This document shows, one piece after another, positions 43,639-53,000 of a stretch of 64,000 bases of DNA (positions are counted from its first letter, which is position 1; each line of letters opens with the position of its first letter). This stretch comes from JBLXBZ01 sp048265185 (GTDB lineage Bacteria > Pseudomonadota > Alphaproteobacteria > Rhizobiales > Stappiaceae): contig JBLXBZ010000002.1 in the NCBI GenBank assembly GCA_048265185.1, positions 310,001 through 374,000 of the forward strand, read 5' to 3'. The notes under the pieces are model-generated. The model saw nothing but the letters and a program-made list of their open reading frames with translations. It was not told the DNA's origin and made no database searches. Position numbers and translations under genes: made by a program.

Positions 43639-44514
43639 TTATTTGTTTTCTTTGAAATTATAGGTGGTTTTCGTGGCGCCTTCGCCGCTGACGGCCACCA
43701 GTAAAACGCTGGCCGCTCCGTCTTTAAGGGCCAAGCCGCGAACAGGGAGTTCAAAGGTGGTTTCCGACTTTTGTTCGCTTTTTTTCTGGGGAACGCCAAT
43801 ATAGGAACCGGCCGGCCCTTCTGCGAATAGGTCGACGGGAGCATTTTCGAGAGCGCTCTCCGTGGTGATTTGCAGAATTGCGTCCTTGCCCGGCTTAAGT
43901 ACGGCGACATGTTTGATTCGCGGCGTTGAAGTAGCGTCTTGCAGTTTTGGAACATGCGCTTTGGCTTCGTCGATCTCGCGCTGAACTTCTGGATTTGGGG
44001 GCGCCGTAGGCGACAATTGCAAGTCGAACCTGGCTTCGGCGGGAATGCAAACGTCCTTGCAAACGCCGAAATGCAGAGTGGCGGCAAGCCCAACCGGCGC
44101 GTTCTGATCCGTCGCCCGTATTTCAAGGGGGAGAACTACGTGGTCATGGTAGACGATTGAGGTTGAAAATCCGTCGTCGTATCGTTCTGGCGCGGGGAAT
44201 GAAACTTCAGCCGCCTTCAGGTTGCTCGATCCTTGAAACTCCATTTCGGTTGGCACTCCCGCTTCGCCGGGAAAGCGCCAATAGGTGTGCCAGCCCGGTT
44301 CAAGCAGTATCTCCACTCCTAGTTGATATGCGCCGGTTTCAGAAGGGGGGCCAACGTTGATGAGGCGGACTTCCCCGCCGCCAACAGGCGTCCATGGGGT
44401 GTTTTGGGTCTTTGCCGTCGAAAAGGACACGGGCAGAGCAATCAATGCGATAAGAAGGACGACGGTTGATCGTTGTAACGTTTCAATGAAATGTGGAAAG
44501 TGAGCGGCGCGCAA
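43639..44514 (-). CDS. exported DsbD-alpha-domain-like protein
   Basis: A hydrophobic N-terminal segment (TVVLLIALIALPVSFSTA) predicts export. The first 150 residues match the periplasmic alpha domain of DsbD-type thiol:disulfide interchange proteins: LEPGWHTYWRFPGEAGVPTE, then LHFGVCKDVCIPAEARFDL with the paired cysteines. The membrane beta domain and thioredoxin gamma domain of full DsbD are absent, so its electron partner must be encoded elsewhere. The last third (VLLVAVSGEGATKTTYNF) is a further beta domain. 291 residues; substrate unknown. Confidence 0.8.
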   Translation of the reverse strand: MRAAHFPHFIETLQRSTVVLLIALIALPVSFSTAKTQNTPWTPVGGGEVRLINVGPPSETGAYQLGVEILLEPGWHTYWRFPGEAGVPTEMEFQGSSNLKAAEVSFPAPERYDDGFSTSIVYHDHVVLPLEIRATDQNAPVGLAATLHFGVCKDVCIPAEARFDLQLSPTAPPNPEVQREIDEAKAHVPKLQDATSTPRIKHVAVLKPGKDAILQITTESALENAPVDLFAEGPAGSYIGVPQKKSEQKSETTFELPVRGLALKDGAASVLLVAVSGEGATKTTYNFKENK

Positions 44515-44768
44515 AATATTGACCCCAATTGAGCGAATTTCGATACGATGGTGCTCAGGTTATCGAAAAAAACCTTCGTGGTCTTTAGCGTTTCTACGCG
44601 GGGGGCGTCAGAATTTCGTGAACGTCGCCGGAATGCCTCGCGGTTTGAAGACGATCATCTGCCAAGTTCTGTCAATGAATGGCGAATTGGCGAATTGCGG
44701 TTACAATGAAGCGGGTTCTCTGTATCCTTTGGACGAGGATTGTGGAAGCTTAGCGAGTAAACGGGATC

Positions 44769-45371
44769 ATGACTGACTTGAGCGACACGGGCAGTGAAAA
44801 CTATTTGGATGGACAATTTCTGGTGGCTATGCCGGGAATGGAGGACGATAATTTCGCTCATGCCGTTGTCTATCTTTGCGCGCATTCTGAAGAAGGCGCC
44901 ATGGGAATTGTGCTTAATCAGCCTACGTGCGAGCTGACCTTTCGCGATTTGTTGAAGCAATTGAAAATCGTTGCGGAAGAGGAAATTCTCTTTTCAGACG
45001 CCATCGACTTGATGCCGGTCTTTCGGGGAGGTCCGGTGGAGGCGGGCCGAGGATTTGTTCTTCATAGCGACGATTTTTATCTGGAAAGCTCTACTCTTGA
45101 GATCGACGGCGGAATTTGCTTGACCGCGACGCTGGATATTTTGAAGGCGATCGCCGCCGGGCAGGGACCGCGGCGGGCTATGTTGGCGTTAGGATACGCT
45201 GGGTGGGCGCCCGGACAGCTGGAGCTGGAAATTCAGGCCAATGGCTGGCTGACATGCGAAGCTGAGCCTTCGATAATTTTTGATCGTCCGCCGGAAGAGC
45301 GCTGGAGGGCCGCGATGAGCGCTCTTGGAGTGGATCCGGCTATGTTGTCCACTGAAACGGGACATGCGTGA
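44769..45371 (+). CDS. YqgE/AlgH family protein
   Basis: The 200-residue protein matches UPF0301: LDGQFLVAMPGMEDDNFAHA, VVYLCAHSEEGAMGIVLNQP, FRGGPVEAGRGFVLH, LGYAGWAPGQLELEI and WLTCEA. These proteins are cytoplasmic and of uncertain role; AlgH in Pseudomonas influences alginate and virulence gene expression. The gene is divergent from the DsbD-alpha-like gene, a neighbourhood common in Hyphomicrobiales together with the peroxiredoxin. There is no clear operon partner. Confidence 0.92.
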   Translation: MTDLSDTGSENYLDGQFLVAMPGMEDDNFAHAVVYLCAHSEEGAMGIVLNQPTCELTFRDLLKQLKIVAEEEILFSDAIDLMPVFRGGPVEAGRGFVLHSDDFYLESSTLEIDGGICLTATLDILKAIAAGQGPRRAMLALGYAGWAPGQLELEIQANGWLTCEAEPSIIFDRPPEERWRAAMSALGVDPAMLSTETGHA

Positions 45372-45655
45372 AGACCATCTTTTCTTTCGGGCTTTTCTTT
45401 CTGGCGTAACTTGCCCGAAACGGTGTTGGGCGTTAGTGTCCGCCATCGGTGGGAGGCGCGCGGGGTGACGACGGCTGATCGGGCCTTGTCGCGACGTCGT
45501 TTCAACTTGATGGACGAATGCGCTGGAGCGGCGGAAAAAAACGCGGGCGTTTAGCGACCCTGTTTTCCAGTTTGGCGAATGTTCGAAAAATTTGAACGTC
45601 GTTTGCTCTGCGTTGGCGCTGTTCTCATAGAAGCTATGTGAAGGAAGCTGTTGCG

Positions 45656-47071
45656 GTGAAATATGTGAGTACGCGCGGGGACGCCCCCGTTTTAGAGTTC
45701 TCTGACGTTCTTTTAACGGGGCTTGCGCGCGACGGGGGGCTATATGTGCCGGAAAGCTGGCCGCAATTAGATGCGCGCACGATCGCTGATTTCGCCGGCA
45801 AGAGTTACGCCGAAGTCGCTTATCGCGTGATTTCGCCGTTTGTGGGCGAGGCGATCGCTCCCAAAGACCTGCGGGAGATGATTGACAAGGCGTATGGAAA
45901 TTTCCGGCATGACGCGGTGACGCCTCTGGTGCAGATCGCGCCGAACAGATTCGTTCTTGAGCTTTTTCATGGTCCGACGTTGGCGTTCAAAGATGTAGCC
46001 ATGCAGCTTCTTGGGCTGATGATGGATCACGTTCTTGCTGAACGTGGCCAGCGCGCGACGATTGTCGGCGCGACTTCCGGGGATACTGGCGGCGCCGCAA
46101 TCGAAGCGTTCAGAGGGCGTGAGCGCACTGATATTTTCATCCTTTTTCCTGAAGGACGCGTTTCCGACGTGCAGCGGCGTCAGATGACTACGGCGCGCGA
46201 AGACAATGTTCATGCGTTGGCGCTTCGTGGGAACTTTGACGACTGCCAGTCAATTCTCAAGGGATTGTTCAATCACTTCGACTTCCGTGACAAGGTTCAA
46301 CTTGCCGGCGTTAATTCAATCAATTGGGCGCGAATTGTCGCTCAGGTGGTCTATTATTTCGTCGCTGCCGTGGCTCTTGGCGCGCCGCATCGCAAAGTGT
46401 CCTTTACTGTGCCGACTGGTAATTTTGGCGATATTTTCGCCGGTTACGTGGCCAAGCGTATGGGGTTGCCGATAGAGCAACTGGTGGTCGCCACCAACGC
46501 CAATGATATTTTGGCGCGCACCATGGAAACGGGCAGCTATGTGATGCGAGGGGTTGAGCCGACGATCTCCCCATCTATGGATATTCAGATCTCCTCCAAC
46601 TTTGAACGCTTGTTGTTTGAAGCTTATGGACGCGATGGCGATCAAGTGCGCAATATGATGGAAAAACTGCGTCAGTCCGGTGAGTTTGACGTTGGCGCGC
46701 AGGCTATGGAGACTATTCGCCGTGAGTTCGCCGCGGGGCGATGCGATGAAGCCCAGACGAAAGAGATGATGAGAGATTGCCTGGAGCGCACTGGTTATCT
46801 GCTGGATCCGCATACGGCGACGGCGGTGCATGTAGCCAATGAAACGCCGGCGGTAAGCGACGCGCCGATGGTCGTTCTCGCGACGGCGCATCCGGCTAAA
46901 TTTCCAGATGCGGTGGAGGCGGCGACCAACGTGCGGCCCTCCTTGCCGCCGACCGTCGCGCCGATCATGGAGGCGGCGGAGCGTATGACTGTCTTGAATG
47001 CGGATCAGGCTGACGTTGAATCGCATGTTCTGCGGTGCGCGCGAGCGGTGACGGCTGTAGCAAAAGTTTGA
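45656..47071 (+). CDS. thrC: threonine synthase
   Basis: ThrC converts O-phosphohomoserine to threonine with pyridoxal phosphate. It shows ELFHGPTLAFKDVAMQ with the PLP lysine, VGATSGDTGGAAIEAF, NSINWARIVAQ and TVPTGNFGDIFAGYVAKRMG. I use the GTG at 45656, which gives MKYVSTRG, the usual family start, with AAGGA upstream; a GTG at 45638 adds six residues. The product has 471 residues, the long (class with extra N-terminal domain) form. The preceding enzyme ThrB is encoded 8 kb to the right on the other strand. Confidence 0.95.
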   Translation: MKYVSTRGDAPVLEFSDVLLTGLARDGGLYVPESWPQLDARTIADFAGKSYAEVAYRVISPFVGEAIAPKDLREMIDKAYGNFRHDAVTPLVQIAPNRFVLELFHGPTLAFKDVAMQLLGLMMDHVLAERGQRATIVGATSGDTGGAAIEAFRGRERTDIFILFPEGRVSDVQRRQMTTAREDNVHALALRGNFDDCQSILKGLFNHFDFRDKVQLAGVNSINWARIVAQVVYYFVAAVALGAPHRKVSFTVPTGNFGDIFAGYVAKRMGLPIEQLVVATNANDILARTMETGSYVMRGVEPTISPSMDIQISSNFERLLFEAYGRDGDQVRNMMEKLRQSGEFDVGAQAMETIRREFAAGRCDEAQTKEMMRDCLERTGYLLDPHTATAVHVANETPAVSDAPMVVLATAHPAKFPDAVEAATNVRPSLPPTVAPIMEAAERMTVLNADQADVESHVLRCARAVTAVAKV

Positions 47072-47101
47072 GCTAACAATCTGGTCTGAAAGGTCTAATA
47101 T

Positions 47102-48388
47102 ATGAACGTTCGCGTCTCTAGGATTGCAAATGGATTGACGGTGGTCACCGATAATATGCCGCGTTTAAAGACTGCGGCGCTCGGCGTTTGGGTGAAAACT
47201 GGCTCTCGATCTGAAACGGAGCGCGAAAACGGCATTACGCATTTGTTGGAGCACATGGCGTTTAAAGGCACAAAAACGCGGTCGGCTCGACAAATCGCAG
47301 AGGAAATTGAAGCTGTTGGCGGCGAGCTGAACGCCGCCACAAGCGCCGAGCAAACAAATTACTACGCAAGAGTGCTTGCGGAAGACGTGCCGCTGGCCGT
47401 TGATTTGCTGGCGGATATTTTGCAAAACTCGACATTTGACGCTGATGAATTGACGCGCGAGAAACATGTCATCCTTCAGGAAATTGGGGCGGCTTCGGAT
47501 GCGCCTGACGACAAAGTGTTTGACCAGTTTCAAGAAGCTGCGTGGGCGGGACAGGCGATAGGCCGTCCGATTCTGGGGACAAAAAAGAGCGTCATGGGGT
47601 TCACGCCTGACGACCTTCGATCCTACCTGGCGAAAAGATACCGAGCTCCGGAGATGGTGTTGTCCGCCGCCGGCGCGGTTGATCACGACGTGATCGTGGC
47701 GATGGCGGAAGAGAAATTCGCGGGATTGAGCTCAAAGCCAGCTGATGAGGAAGAGCCCGCATATTACACTGGCGGCGATGCGCGGGTGACGCGTGATTTG
47801 ATGGAATTGCAGTTACTGATCGGTTTTGAGGGGCGTTCTTATCGCGCGCAGGATTATTACGCGACGCAGATTCTGGCGTCCGTGATGGGCGGGGGGATGT
47901 CGTCTCGCTTGTTTCAGGAGGTGCGTGAGACGCGGGGGTTGTGCTATGCTATTTTCGCACTTCATTGGGCTTTTCGCGATACGGGCGTGTTTGCGGTGAA
48001 TGCGGCGACGGGCGCGGAAGATGTGGAGCAGCTCGTGCCTGTGATTATTGGCGAGCTGATGCGCGCGAGCGCGGATATCTCTGACGCTGAGGTTGAGCGT
48101 TCGAAAGCTCAAATTCGCGCGGGGTTAATGATGTCGCTGGAAAGTCCGGCTGCGAGAGCGGGACAGATCGCGCGTCAAATTCTGGTACATGGCCGAGTGA
48201 TGTCCCTTGAAGAGATCACTGCGAAAATCGAAGCTGTGTCTTCTGGGGATCTTAGGAAAATCGCTGGAGAGATTTTTACTGGAAAAGCGCCGACGGTGTC
48301 GGTGGTTGGTCCAGCTGGGAAGTTCCCGGATTATAGTGAAATTCAGGAGAAATTTGCTCTTTTGGGTGGCGAGATCATTAGCGCGTAG
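47102..48388 (+). CDS. M16 family processing peptidase (MPP-like)
   Basis: A 428-residue protein without signal peptide. The inverted zinc motif HLLEH is at residues 47-51, followed by MAFKGTKTRSA and the third ligand region LTREKHVILQEIGAASDAP. The second domain has ASVMGGGMSSRLFQEVRETR. It closely follows the pattern of the bacterial relatives of mitochondrial processing peptidase beta and is distinct from the exported pair at 4-7 kb. It begins 30 bases after thrC and is followed by the acetyltransferase gene, an order common in Hyphomicrobiales. Confidence 0.93.
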   Translation: MNVRVSRIANGLTVVTDNMPRLKTAALGVWVKTGSRSETERENGITHLLEHMAFKGTKTRSARQIAEEIEAVGGELNAATSAEQTNYYARVLAEDVPLAVDLLADILQNSTFDADELTREKHVILQEIGAASDAPDDKVFDQFQEAAWAGQAIGRPILGTKKSVMGFTPDDLRSYLAKRYRAPEMVLSAAGAVDHDVIVAMAEEKFAGLSSKPADEEEPAYYTGGDARVTRDLMELQLLIGFEGRSYRAQDYYATQILASVMGGGMSSRLFQEVRETRGLCYAIFALHWAFRDTGVFAVNAATGAEDVEQLVPVIIGELMRASADISDAEVERSKAQIRAGLMMSLESPAARAGQIARQILVHGRVMSLEEITAKIEAVSSGDLRKIAGEIFTGKAPTVSVVGPAGKFPDYSEIQEKFALLGGEIISA

Positions 48389-48404
48389 TCTGCGGGAGAG
48401 TGGG

Positions 48405-49043
48405 ATGTTCTTGCGTTTTCGCAGTGAGCCGGCTTGCGAGATGACTTTAAGTTGCGAGCGGGTTGAACTGCGCGCGCCGCGCTTGGAGCATTATGCGCAG
48501 TGGGCGGCGCTTCGAAGCGCAAGCCGGGAATTTTTGCAGGATTGGGAGCCCGCCTGGCCTGAGAATGAACTTGAGAAATCCACTTTCCGGCGTCGTTTAC
48601 GCAGATATGCACAAGATATGAAAAATGACAGGGCTTATCCGTTCTTCTTGTTTTCCAAAGAAAATGGCCAGCTTATAGGCGGTCTGACCCTGTCCAACAT
48701 CCGGCGCGGGGTCGCGCAAACCGGTACATTAGGGTATTGGATGGGTGCGCCTTTCTCTGGAATGGGGTATATGGGAGACGCAGTTCGTTGCCTGTTTCCG
48801 TTTGCGTTCAAAACATTGCGTTTGCATCGATTGGAGGCGGCTTGCTTGCCGCATAATAGTCGTTCTATTGCTTTATTGGAGCGAAATGGGTTTCAACGGG
48901 AAGGGTTTGCGCGTCGTTATTTACGTATTAATAGCGAATGGCGGGATCATGTGCTTTACGCGCGTTTAGAAGATGACGTAGCGTCTCTTGTATGGAACGA
49001 TGTGATGGTGTCCAGCGCCACTTGCCAGAACGAGATTTTGTGA
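48405..49043 (+). CDS. GNAT N-acetyltransferase, RimJ/RimL type
   Basis: The sequence has the RimJ pattern: VELRAPRLEHYAQWAALRSA, FLQDWEPAWP, GTLGYWMGAPFSGMGYMGDA with the acetyl-CoA-binding region, LHRLEAACLPHNSRSIALLE and RNGFQREGFARRYLRING-like ending with HVLYARL. It probably acetylates a protein N terminus (ribosomal or other). GGGAG precedes ATG 48405, so the 212-residue form is preferred; a frame open further upstream overlaps the M16 gene. It is probably co-transcribed with that gene. Confidence 0.88.
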   Translation: MFLRFRSEPACEMTLSCERVELRAPRLEHYAQWAALRSASREFLQDWEPAWPENELEKSTFRRRLRRYAQDMKNDRAYPFFLFSKENGQLIGGLTLSNIRRGVAQTGTLGYWMGAPFSGMGYMGDAVRCLFPFAFKTLRLHRLEAACLPHNSRSIALLERNGFQREGFARRYLRINSEWRDHVLYARLEDDVASLVWNDVMVSSATCQNEIL

Positions 49044-49095
49044 CCGATGCGCCGTAGGGCGGCTAATTCGCCCCGACGCTTAAAACCGACCGGAA

Positions 49096-51981
49096 TTGAT
49101 TGTGCGATTGCAATTGTGGCTTCGAGTTATTTTGTTTTTTTTGACGCTTGCGGTCTCGAGCTCGCATGGCTGGGCTCTGGATGCGATAGAAGTGCCGCTC
49201 GACAGCGATGCGCTGGATTTAACTCATTCGGTGGAGCTATACCCCAGCGATGGCCCGCGGTTGCAGGTCTCTACGGCGCCGGGAGCTGATGGCATTGTGC
49301 GCCGTATCGAAGTGAACTCCCGGGATAATTCGAATGCGAGCTGGGCCGTGTTCGCCTTGGAGAACACTAGCGACGAGCAAATCGACAGACTTATCGTCGC
49401 TCCGTTTTTCCAATTAGTGAATTCGCGACTTATTTGGCCAGACCTTGGATCGTCGAGAATCGCCTCGATCACCCCTAGTCAGGGGATTGCGCCGGAAAGA
49501 CAAAAGTCACAAGAAGCGGACGTCTTTCTTGTGACGCTCGATCCCGGAGCTGTGGTGACCTTCGTTGCGGAGTTGACCTCGTCCGATTTGCCGCAATTGC
49601 GATTGTGGAAGCCGGAAGTTTATAAGGACACCGTCAACGCATACACACTTTACCGAGGAATCATTCTCGGCATTTCGGGTTTGCTGGCTTTGTTTCTGAC
49701 TATTTTGTTTGTGGTCAAGGGAACGATCATGTTTCCGGCGACTGCGACGCTTGCATGGGCGATATTGGCGTATCTATGTATTGATTTCGGCTTCTGGAAC
49801 CGGGTGTTTCGTCTGGCTCCGGGCGATGAGCAGCTTTACCGCGCCGCGGCGGAGGTTATGCTCGCCGCGTCGTTGGTTATTTTCCTCTACGCCTATCTCA
49901 ATTTAAACCGCTGGCATATTCGCTACAGCCATCTGGCGCTGGCGACTTTGATCTTGATCCTTACCCTGTTGGGGGTTGCTATTTGGGATCCCTCAGTCGC
50001 CGCGGGAATTGCGCGGATCTCTCTTGGGGTGATCGCGGTGTTTGGATTAGCCGTGATCACCGTCTTGGCGGCGCAGGGCTACGACCGCGCCATCATGCTG
50101 ATTCCGACGTGGTTTTTATTCATCGTCTGGCTGTTTGGCGCCGGGATGACCGTCACAGGCGCCATCGCCAACGATATTGTTCAACCCGCCTTGTCAGGAG
50201 GTCTGGTTCTTATCGTGCTCTTGATTGGTTTTACCGTCATGCAGCACGCCTTTGCTGGCGGCGCCATCGTGCAAGGGTTGATCTCGGATGTTGAACGCAG
50301 CGCGCTGGCATTAACCGGCGCGGGGGACATCATCTGGGATTGGGATATTGATCGGGATCGGATTTCCACCTCCAATGAAGTCGAAATCATTCTTGGACTT
50401 AAGCGCGGCGTTCTTGAGGGGCCGGCGCGAGACTGGTTGGACGTTTTGCATCCGCAAGACCGTGATAAATTTCGAGCGACCCTTGACGCAGTGGTTGATC
50501 AACGCCGGGGGAAGGTGTCGCAATCTTTCCGATTGCGGGCGGAAGACGGGCACTTCAGGTGGTTCAAACTGCGCGCGCGTCCGATCGTCGGTTCTGACGG
50601 GGAAGTTATTCGCTGCGTTGGCACTTTGCTGGACATCACTGATCAGAAAATAAGCGAAGAGCGTTTGTTGCATGACGCCGTGCACGATAATCTCACCGGG
50701 TTGCCGAACAGGAAGTTGTTCATGGACCGGCTGAGCATCGCCGTCACCCGGACGCGGGTGGATGGCGTTGGACGGCCAACGGTGATCATTATTGATCTTG
50801 ACCGGTTTAAGCAGGTCAACGATTCCATCGGCTTATCTGCCGGCGACAGCATTTTGCTTACCGTGGCTCGTCGTTTGGGTCGGCAATTGCGGCCACAAGA
50901 TTCCTTGGCGCGACTATCTGCGGATTCCTATGGATTGATTTTGTTGTCGGAGCAGGATGGAGACCGGATCGCTGCTTATGCGGATCAGCTTCGGCGCGCG
51001 ATCCGCTCGCCCATAACCTTTGGCGAGCGCGAAGTGTTTCTGACTTCATCCGTCGGTTTGGCTATCTTCGACGAGGAAGCCCTTCAGCCCGATGAGCTGG
51101 TGCGTGACGCCGAAGCCGCCATGCAGCACGCTAAGAGATTGGGCGGCGATCGTGTTGAGGTGTTTCGTCCAACCTTGCGCAAGGATGGTCCCAGTCAGGT
51201 CGAGCTTGAAGCGGATCTGCGCAAGGCGGTGGAAAATCAAGAGCTGGAGGTCGCTTATCAGCCGATCATGCGCCTTGATGACCGCTCAATAGCCGGGTTT
51301 GAGGTTCTGGCGCGCTGGCGCCACGCCGAACGGGGCAATATTTCGCCGACGGAATTCATCCCCATAGCCGAGCAAAGCGGCATTATCAACGAGCTGGGCA
51401 TGTTTGTTCTGGACGCGGGGGCGCGCCAGTTGGAAGCTTGGCAACGTACGATGAATGGACATGAGCCGCTTTTCGCCAGTATCAACATTTCATCCGACCA
51501 ACTCTTGCGTCATGATTTGATCAATGACGTTAAGGCGGTTCTTTCACGCTCTGCGTTGACGCCTGGGTCGCTCAAGCTTGAGCTCACGGAATCTATCGTT
51601 ATGCGCAATCCAGAATATGCCGCCAAGGTGTTGGAGCGATTGCGCGAGCTTGGCGCAGGACTGTCCTTGGATGATTTCGGCACGGGCTATTCCAGTTTAA
51701 GCTATTTACAGCGCTTTCATTTTGACACCATCAAGATTGATCGCTCGTTCGTGCGGCCTAATGGACGCAGCGCGCGGCCCGTGATCCTGCGCTCCATTAT
51801 TGCGCTTGGCCATGATCTGGGCATGGAAGTGGTGGCGGAGGGAGCTGAAACGGAATCTGACGCGCTGGAGTTGCTGCAGCTTGGCTGTGAGTATGCGCAG
51901 GGCTTCTTGTTCGGTCAGCCGATGAGCGCGGCGGAGGCGACCAAGTTGCTTGTCGCGCAAAGAAAACGTAACGGGGCTTGA
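49096..51981 (+). CDS. membrane PAS-GGDEF-EAL protein, probable c-di-GMP phosphodiesterase
   Basis: The 961 residues comprise a signal-like first helix, a periplasmic beta domain to about residue 185, seven or so membrane helices (190-395), a PAS domain (LTGAGDIIWDWDIDRDRIST to DITDQK), a GGDEF domain and an EAL domain. The GGDEF site is degenerate: it reads SADSY near residue 607, so no cyclase activity is expected. The EAL domain is intact: FEVLARW, ELTES, LDDFGTGYSSL, KIDRSFV and VVAEGAETE. The layout resembles 7TMR-DISM sensors. The start is a TTG at 49096 or a GTG at 49102; both lack a clear site. Confidence 0.9.
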   Translation: MIVRLQLWLRVILFFLTLAVSSSHGWALDAIEVPLDSDALDLTHSVELYPSDGPRLQVSTAPGADGIVRRIEVNSRDNSNASWAVFALENTSDEQIDRLIVAPFFQLVNSRLIWPDLGSSRIASITPSQGIAPERQKSQEADVFLVTLDPGAVVTFVAELTSSDLPQLRLWKPEVYKDTVNAYTLYRGIILGISGLLALFLTILFVVKGTIMFPATATLAWAILAYLCIDFGFWNRVFRLAPGDEQLYRAAAEVMLAASLVIFLYAYLNLNRWHIRYSHLALATLILILTLLGVAIWDPSVAAGIARISLGVIAVFGLAVITVLAAQGYDRAIMLIPTWFLFIVWLFGAGMTVTGAIANDIVQPALSGGLVLIVLLIGFTVMQHAFAGGAIVQGLISDVERSALALTGAGDIIWDWDIDRDRISTSNEVEIILGLKRGVLEGPARDWLDVLHPQDRDKFRATLDAVVDQRRGKVSQSFRLRAEDGHFRWFKLRARPIVGSDGEVIRCVGTLLDITDQKISEERLLHDAVHDNLTGLPNRKLFMDRLSIAVTRTRVDGVGRPTVIIIDLDRFKQVNDSIGLSAGDSILLTVARRLGRQLRPQDSLARLSADSYGLILLSEQDGDRIAAYADQLRRAIRSPITFGEREVFLTSSVGLAIFDEEALQPDELVRDAEAAMQHAKRLGGDRVEVFRPTLRKDGPSQVELEADLRKAVENQELEVAYQPIMRLDDRSIAGFEVLARWRHAERGNISPTEFIPIAEQSGIINELGMFVLDAGARQLEAWQRTMNGHEPLFASINISSDQLLRHDLINDVKAVLSRSALTPGSLKLELTESIVMRNPEYAAKVLERLRELGAGLSLDDFGTGYSSLSYLQRFHFDTIKIDRSFVRPNGRSARPVILRSIIALGHDLGMEVVAEGAETESDALELLQLGCEYAQGFLFGQPMSAAEATKLLVAQRKRNGA

Positions 51982-52011
51982 CCGGATACAGGCGGGACGT
52001 TCGAAGCTTTG

Positions 52012-52034
52012 AGCGCTTGTTTGTCGTAAGCGCT
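52012..52034. terminator. weak hairpin between converging genes
   Basis: AGCGCTT (52012-52018) and AAGCGCT (52028-52034) form a perfect seven-pair stem with a nine-base loop but no T-run, between the GGDEF-EAL gene and the lipid kinase gene. Confidence 0.3.
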
Positions 52035-52073
52035 TGGCTGCTGTAGATGTGAATCGTTAAAAAATTAGTGAGT

Positions 52074-53000
52074 TCAAGGGATTATGATAGGCGCCGAGGC
52101 GTGAGACGTTTCGATCTCGATCGGGGTCGAGCCGAAAGGATCGCCGTCGATTTGCGCGGCTGCCGGAGCGTCGCTTTCTATACGAATCCGGTCAATGGGA
52201 ACGACGGTCACGCCTTTGGCTTTGTGAACGCGGCCCATCATTAGCGCGAGCCCAAATCGAATCGTAGAAACGGGGTCGTCTTTTTCTAAAGCCAGCAAGT
52301 GCAGCTGTGGTTCGCAAACGCTGGCGTCAGGACACACGACGAACGGCCCCCCATAGCAACGTCCATTGGTGATCACTGCGAGCTTGCATTGATAGCTCTG
52401 GCCATTGGCGATGGCTGTGAGCCGCCGGCTCTTGCGGGGGGATAACCCAAGGCGCAGGGCGGTAATGACATAGGCGAGCTTGCCAAGCTTTCTTTTCAGC
52501 GCGAGGGGAACTCCATGGACCACTTCCGCGTCGAAACCGACAGAGGCCATGAGAACGAAAGGGCGTCCGTTAGCCAATCCATGATGTAGGGGCGCGGTGC
52601 GGCCTTGAGAGATTGATTTGGCTATGGCGGGGGCCTTGAAGGGTAATTTAAGCTCTTGGGCCAGAACGTTGGCCGTGCCAAAGGGGATTACGGCGAGGGT
52701 AGGCGGGTTTGGTTGATTGCCAAAACCACGCAGGGCTTCGTTGATAGAGCCGTCGCCGCCCGCAACGACTATTGTGTCGGCGCCATGGTTGGCGCCTGCG
52801 CAAGTGGCGCCAATTTCGCCTGCGCTTTGCGTGAGGGTCATTTGCACCCTGTGGCCATCCTCTTCAAGGCGGGTGGCGATGTCTTGCAATAGGGGGGCGG
52901 AGAAGCCTCCGGCCGTTGGGTTGGCGAGTATTAAGATACGTCGATTGGGAGAATTGCGTTGCGCGGCGCGCTTATCCGGTTCAGTAAAAAGAGAATTCAC
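52074..53000 (-). CDS. diacylglycerol kinase family lipid kinase
   Basis: The nucleotide-binding motif GGDGSINE (81-88) and VIPFGTANVLAQEL, where the family has GTxN, are clear, as is ILILANPTAGG at the N terminus. This is the DagK/YegS-type catalytic domain; the substrate may be diacylglycerol or another lipid. The 308-residue protein has no membrane segment. Its ATG lies in a 4-base overlap with the rnhA stop, so it is the last gene of the ispH-thrB-rnhA run. As I recall, a peroxiredoxin gene often holds this place in rhizobia. Confidence 0.9.
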   Translation of the reverse strand: MNSLFTEPDKRAAQRNSPNRRILILANPTAGGFSAPLLQDIATRLEEDGHRVQMTLTQSAGEIGATCAGANHGADTIVVAGGDGSINEALRGFGNQPNPPTLAVIPFGTANVLAQELKLPFKAPAIAKSISQGRTAPLHHGLANGRPFVLMASVGFDAEVVHGVPLALKRKLGKLAYVITALRLGLSPRKSRRLTAIANGQSYQCKLAVITNGRCYGGPFVVCPDASVCEPQLHLLALEKDDPVSTIRFGLALMMGRVHKAKGVTVVPIDRIRIESDAPAAAQIDGDPFGSTPIEIETSHASAPIIIP

